A stretch of 16,581 bases of DNA, from assembly GCA_021812825.1 (NCBI GenBank), contig JAKAMO010000062.1, positions 1 to 16,581 of the forward strand, written 5' to 3'. Of the stretch, positions 13,923-16,581 are shown piece after piece. A program made the translations under genes and the position numbers. The notes below the pieces were generated by a model, which ran no database searches, was not told the origin of the DNA, and saw only the letters and a list, made by a program, of their open reading frames with translations. Numbering within the stretch: the stretch's first letter is position 1; every line of letters starts with the position of its first letter. The stretch is from a bacterium (GTDB taxonomy: Bacteria > Elusimicrobiota > Elusimicrobia > Elusimicrobiales > UBA9959).

Positions 13923-15184
13923 TGGCCGTCCACTCCCTGCGGGGCTTCCGCGACCTGCTGCCGCCCGACTCCACGCTCTTCACCACGATAGAGGCGGCGG
14001 CCCGCGAGGTCTTCGCGCTCTACGGCTACAGGGAACTGCGCGTCCCGACCATAGAGTCCAAGGAGCTTTTCGTCAAATCCACGGGGGAGACCACCGACAT
14101 AGTCGAGAAGGAGATGTACGCCTTCACCGACGGAGGCGGGCGCGAGGTCGCCGTGAGACCGGAAGGCACCCCCGGGGTCGTGCGCGCCTACATCGAGCAG
14201 AACCTGTCCCAGAGCGGCCGCAACGCGAAGTTCTATTACATCGGAAACATGTTCCGCGCCGAACGGCCGCAGGCCGGGCGCTTCAGGGAGTTCGAGCAGG
14301 TAGGGGCGGAGTACATCGGCAACGCCTCGCCCTTCGCCGACGCCGAGACCATCGTCATGCTGCTGAAGTTCCTGGAGAAGGCCGGCCTGCCCGGCTGCTC
14401 CGTGGACCTGAATTCCCTCGGCTGCGCGGAATGCCGCAAGAACTACCGGCAGACCCTGCTGGCCTACCTGCGCGGCTGCTCGGAGAAACTGTGCGAGCCG
14501 TGCCGCGGCCGCATAGAGCGCAACCCTCTCCGGGCCCTCGACTGCAAGATAGACGGCCCCTGGCTGGCCGAGACCGCGCCCAAGCTCACGCTCTGCCCGG
14601 ACTGCGCCGCCCATTTCACGCGCGTCCAGGATCTGCTGAAGCTCTCCGGAGTAAAGTTCAGCGTCAACCCGGGCCTCGTGCGCGGCCTGGATTATTACAC
14701 CCGCACTGTTTTCGAGGTCCGCAGCTCCGCGCTGGGCAGCCAGGACGCCGTCTGCGGCGGGGGCCGCTACGACGACCTCGTGAAGTCCATGGGCGGCCCG
14801 GCCGCGCCGGCCATAGGCTGGGCGCTCGGAGTGGACCGGCTGGCCATGCTGCTGAAGGACAAGCACGCGCTGGACGATTCGCCAAAAGCCTTCGTGATCG
14901 CCGCGGCCAAGGAGGCGGGGGATAAGGCCTTCGGGCTCCTTTCGGCCCTGCGCGCCGCCGGGCTGACCGCCGACTTCTCCAATTTCGAGCTTAGCCTCAA
15001 GTCGCAGATGCGCTCCGCCGACAAGAGCGGCGCCTCCTTCGCCCTGCTGCTCGGCGAGGACGAGCTCAAGGCCGGGACGGTGACATTAAAACCCCTTAAA
15101 GAGAAAGGCGAGCAGGCCACCATCCCGTTCGCGGAAGCGCCTGACCGTGTTCGCAAGTCGCTGTATCGCGTTATACGCGATTGA
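13922..15184 (+). CDS. hisS: Histidyl-tRNA synthetase
   Basis: This class II synthetase charges tRNA-His. At 420 aa it has the normal length. It shows the N-terminal RGFRDLLPPD, VRPEGTPGVVRAY (78-90), motif 2 around MFRAERPQAGRFREFEQ (110-126), the HisRS-specific LVRGLDYYT (252-260) and motif 3 AIGWALGVDRLAMLL (297-311). The insertion (about 163-235) carries three CxxC pairs (168/171, 191/194, 225/228), common in the longer bacterial form and probably zinc-binding. The C-terminal anticodon-binding domain starts near residue 321. The ATG overlaps the stop of the regulator by one base and is preceded by GGGGAG. This makes hisS the last gene of a unit with a metal-binding protein and a regulator, an uncommon setting. 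Confidence 0.97.
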   Translation: MAVHSLRGFRDLLPPDSTLFTTIEAAAREVFALYGYRELRVPTIESKELFVKSTGETTDIVEKEMYAFTDGGGREVAVRPEGTPGVVRAYIEQNLSQSGRNAKFYYIGNMFRAERPQAGRFREFEQVGAEYIGNASPFADAETIVMLLKFLEKAGLPGCSVDLNSLGCAECRKNYRQTLLAYLRGCSEKLCEPCRGRIERNPLRALDCKIDGPWLAETAPKLTLCPDCAAHFTRVQDLLKLSGVKFSVNPGLVRGLDYYTRTVFEVRSSALGSQDAVCGGGRYDDLVKSMGGPAAPAIGWALGVDRLAMLLKDKHALDDSPKAFVIAAAKEAGDKAFGLLSALRAAGLTADFSNFELSLKSQMRSADKSGASFALLLGEDELKAGTVTLKPLKEKGEQATIPFAEAPDRVRKSLYRVIRD

Positions 15185-15197
15185 TCACTTTTGGCGG

Positions 15198-15316
15198 CCG
15201 GGGCCTAGCCTCGAGCGCCCTTTGCGGAAGGGGGGTCCCCGCCATAATTTCCGAAAGGCGGGGGGAAACCGACGCAAGGGTTTCCATCTTCCAGGGCGGG
15301 CGAGGCTAGGCCCCGG
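15198..15316 (+). ncRNA. Candidate structured RNA: 119-nt Y-shaped inverted repeat
   Basis: The outer arms CCGGGGCCTAGCCTCG (15198-15213) and CGAGGCTAGGCCCCGG (15301-15316) are a perfect 16-bp inverted repeat. Nested inside are CGCCCT (15216-15221) with AGGGCG (15293-15298), then GGAAG (15226-15230) with CTTCC (15288-15292). Two side hairpins complete a three-way junction: CCCCGCC (15237-15243) with GGCGGGG (15257-15263), and GGAAACC (15264-15270) with GGTTTCC (15279-15285). Nearly every base is paired or in a short loop. No match to tmRNA, SRP RNA, RNase P or 6S signatures was noticed. It may be an aspS leader element, a hisS 3' structure, a free small RNA or a palindromic repeat element. 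The pairing is plain; being an RNA gene is inferred. Confidence 0.4.
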
Positions 15317-15328
15317 TCGACCCGAAAC

Positions 15329-15353
15329 GGAACTGGAACCGCGCAACGGTTCC
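15329..15353 (+). promoter_or_regulatory. T-box-like antiterminator motif upstream of aspS
   Basis: TGGAACCGCG (15334-15343) matches the conserved T-box sequence TGGNACCGCG. It is flanked by GGAAC (15329-15333) and GTTCC (15349-15353), which pair so that TGGAACC forms the seven-base bulge of a T-box antiterminator. An alternative, mutually exclusive hairpin pairs GGAACCG (15335-15341) with CGGTTCC (15347-15353). The location before a tRNA-synthetase gene fits. However, I see no stem I with a specifier loop and no poly-T terminator, so this is only T-box-like. Confidence 0.35.
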
Positions 15354-15359
15354 CTTGCA

Positions 15360-15399
15360 GTATGGCGGGAGCGCGGAATCGCGGGCCGGATGGCCATAC
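15360..15399 (+). repeat. Inverted repeat (hairpin) in the aspS leader
   Basis: GTATGGC (15360-15366) pairs with GCCATAC (15393-15399), enclosing a GC-rich stretch with a small inner hairpin (GCG-GAAT-CGC). No T-run follows; an 8-bp palindrome GCTATAGC lies just after, at 15404-15411. It could be an alternative structure to the T-box-like element or shape access to the aspS ribosome binding site. Confidence 0.6.
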
Positions 15400-15437
15400 C
15401 AACGCTATAGCAGAACAAATCTTTGGAAGCCGATACA

Positions 15438-16581
15438 ATGATACAGACCATGACCAACAACCCTTCAAAAGCCACCGCCCTCCGCACCCACACCTGCGGG
15501 GAGCTCAACGCCTCCAACGCCGGACAGACCGTCACGCTCTGCGGCTGGAACGACTCCAAGCGCAACCACGGAGGAGTCCTCTTCATCAACCTGCGCGACC
15601 TCTACGGCGTCACGCAGGTAGTCGTCGCCCCGGACAATCCCGTCTTCAAGACCGCGGAGGAAGCCAAGAGCGAGTACGCGCTGCGCGTCACCGGCAAGGT
15701 GCGGCTCCGCCCCGGCGCCAACGCCAACAAGAGCATGCCTACCGGCGAGGTAGAGCTGGAAGCCTCGGCGATAGAGGTCCTCAACGTCTCACAGCCGCTG
15801 CCTTTCGACCTCGGCGAGCACGCGGGCGTCTCCGAGGAGACCCGCCTCAAGTACCGTTTCCTCGACCTGCGCAGACCGAAGATGGCCAAGAACCTCGTGC
15901 TTCGCAGCCGCCTCTCGCAGATCATCCGCGACTACCTCTACGGCCTGGACTTCAACGAGATAGAGACCCCGATGCTCACCCGCTCCACCCCGGAGGGCGC
16001 GCGGGACTTCGTGGTCCCGTCCCGCAACAGCCCCGGCGAGTTCTACGCGCTGCCGCAGTCGCCGCAGCAGTTCAAGCAGGTGCTGATGATGAGCGGCATG
16101 GACCGCTACTTCCAGCTCGCCCGCAATTTCCGCGACGAGGAGCTCCGCGCCGACCGCCAGCCCGAGCACACGCAGGTAGACCTGGAGATGTCCTTCGTGG
16201 ACGAACAGGACGTGGCCAAAGTGGTAGAGGGCATGATGAAGGCCGTTTTCACCGGCCTGGGCGAGGAGATAGCCGCGCCGTTCCCGGAGATGGAGTTCTC
16301 CGACGTGATGCTCAGGTACGGCTCCGACAAGCCCGACCTGCGCTACGCGCTGGAGATCAAGGACTGCTCCGACGTCTTCAAGACCTCGGCCTTCAAGGTG
16401 TTCTCGGACGCGCTGGCCGAGGGGGGCGTCGTACGCGCGATAAAGGGCGAAGGCGGGGCCGCCTTCAGCCGCGGCGACATGGACAAGCTCACCGAGCTCG
16501 TAAAGAAGCTGGGCGCCAAGGGCCTGGTCTGGCTGCGCTTCAAGGACGGCAAGTGGGAATCCCCTACGCTCAAGTTCATTT
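15438..16581 (+). CDS. aspS: Aspartyl-tRNA synthetase, N-terminal part (3' end outside window)
   Basis: This class II synthetase charges tRNA-Asp. 381 codons are visible and the frame is open to the window edge. The ATG at 15438 is chosen because GGAAG (15425-15429) lies eight bases before it; an in-frame ATG at 15450 is the alternative. The OB-fold anticodon-binding domain comes first (RTHTCGELN, then TLCGWNDSKRNHGGVLFIN), followed by the catalytic core: RFLDLRRPKM, EIETPMLTRSTPEGARDF, SPQQFKQVLMMSGMDRYFQL and motif 2 FRDEELRADRQPEHTQVD (about 231-248). The GAD insertion starts after residue 300. His44, in the NHGG position, resembles non-discriminating enzymes that also charge tRNA-Asn. A structured 250-nt leader separates it from hisS. 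Confidence 0.96.
   Translation, partial: MIQTMTNNPSKATALRTHTCGELNASNAGQTVTLCGWNDSKRNHGGVLFINLRDLYGVTQVVVAPDNPVFKTAEEAKSEYALRVTGKVRLRPGANANKSMPTGEVELEASAIEVLNVSQPLPFDLGEHAGVSEETRLKYRFLDLRRPKMAKNLVLRSRLSQIIRDYLYGLDFNEIETPMLTRSTPEGARDFVVPSRNSPGEFYALPQSPQQFKQVLMMSGMDRYFQLARNFRDEELRADRQPEHTQVDLEMSFVDEQDVAKVVEGMMKAVFTGLGEEIAAPFPEMEFSDVMLRYGSDKPDLRYALEIKDCSDVFKTSAFKVFSDALAEGGVVRAIKGEGGAAFSRGDMDKLTELVKKLGAKGLVWLRFKDGKWESPTLKFI

Noticed and set aside
15198..15316. Integron attC site
   Set aside because: The arms lack the RYYYAAC and GTTRRRY ends, and no integrase or cassette array is nearby.
15198..15316. Insertion sequence or MITE
   Set aside because: No transposase and no target-site duplication are visible. 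It remains possible only as a repeat element if other copies exist in the genome.

Overview
The window is GC-rich, densely coded DNA from a diderm bacterium: it encodes a TolC-like outer-membrane channel, a periplasmic adaptor and several proteins with Sec-type signal peptides. Every real gene is on the + strand. Ile is often written ATA despite the high GC content. I could not fix the lineage from sequence alone; an uncultured phylum such as Elusimicrobiota is only a guess.

Layout. (1) Positions 1-953 hold the C-terminal part of a CstA carbon-starvation/peptide transporter, followed by a hairpin and a 187-nt structured intergenic region. (2) Positions 1141-12479 look like one ten-gene operon with gaps of at most 50 nt and several ATGA overlaps: ECF sigma factor, zinc-finger anti-sigma factor with a Cys-rich tail, small membrane protein, cusC/tolC-type channel, CusB-type adaptor with heavy-metal-binding motifs, CusA-type Cu(I)/Ag(I) RND pump, cystathionine beta-synthase, cystathionine gamma-lyase, MoeB/ThiF-rhodanese fusion, and an exported YHS protein with a duplicated metal-binding motif. 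It ends in a terminator-like hairpin at 12505-12534. (3) A TATAAT promoter at about 12577 starts a second unit: an exported Cys/His-rich metal-binding protein, a Crp/Fnr-family regulator and hisS, all packed with gaps or overlaps of one base. (4) Positions 15185-15437, between hisS and aspS, hold an exceptionally structured noncoding region: a 119-nt Y-shaped inverted repeat, a T-box-like motif and a further hairpin. (5) The 5' part of aspS runs off the window.

How it may work together (inference). Metal sensed by the anti-sigma factor would release the ECF sigma factor. That would induce RND export of Cu(I)/Ag(I), periplasmic metal-binding proteins, and cysteine synthesis from homocysteine by reverse transsulfuration, with an E1-like sulfur-carrier activating enzyme. 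Thiol or sulfide supply could buffer metal or repair damaged Fe-S clusters. The most unusual items are the coupling of metal efflux to transsulfuration in one operon, the Cys-rich anti-sigma tail, and the structured hisS-aspS spacer.
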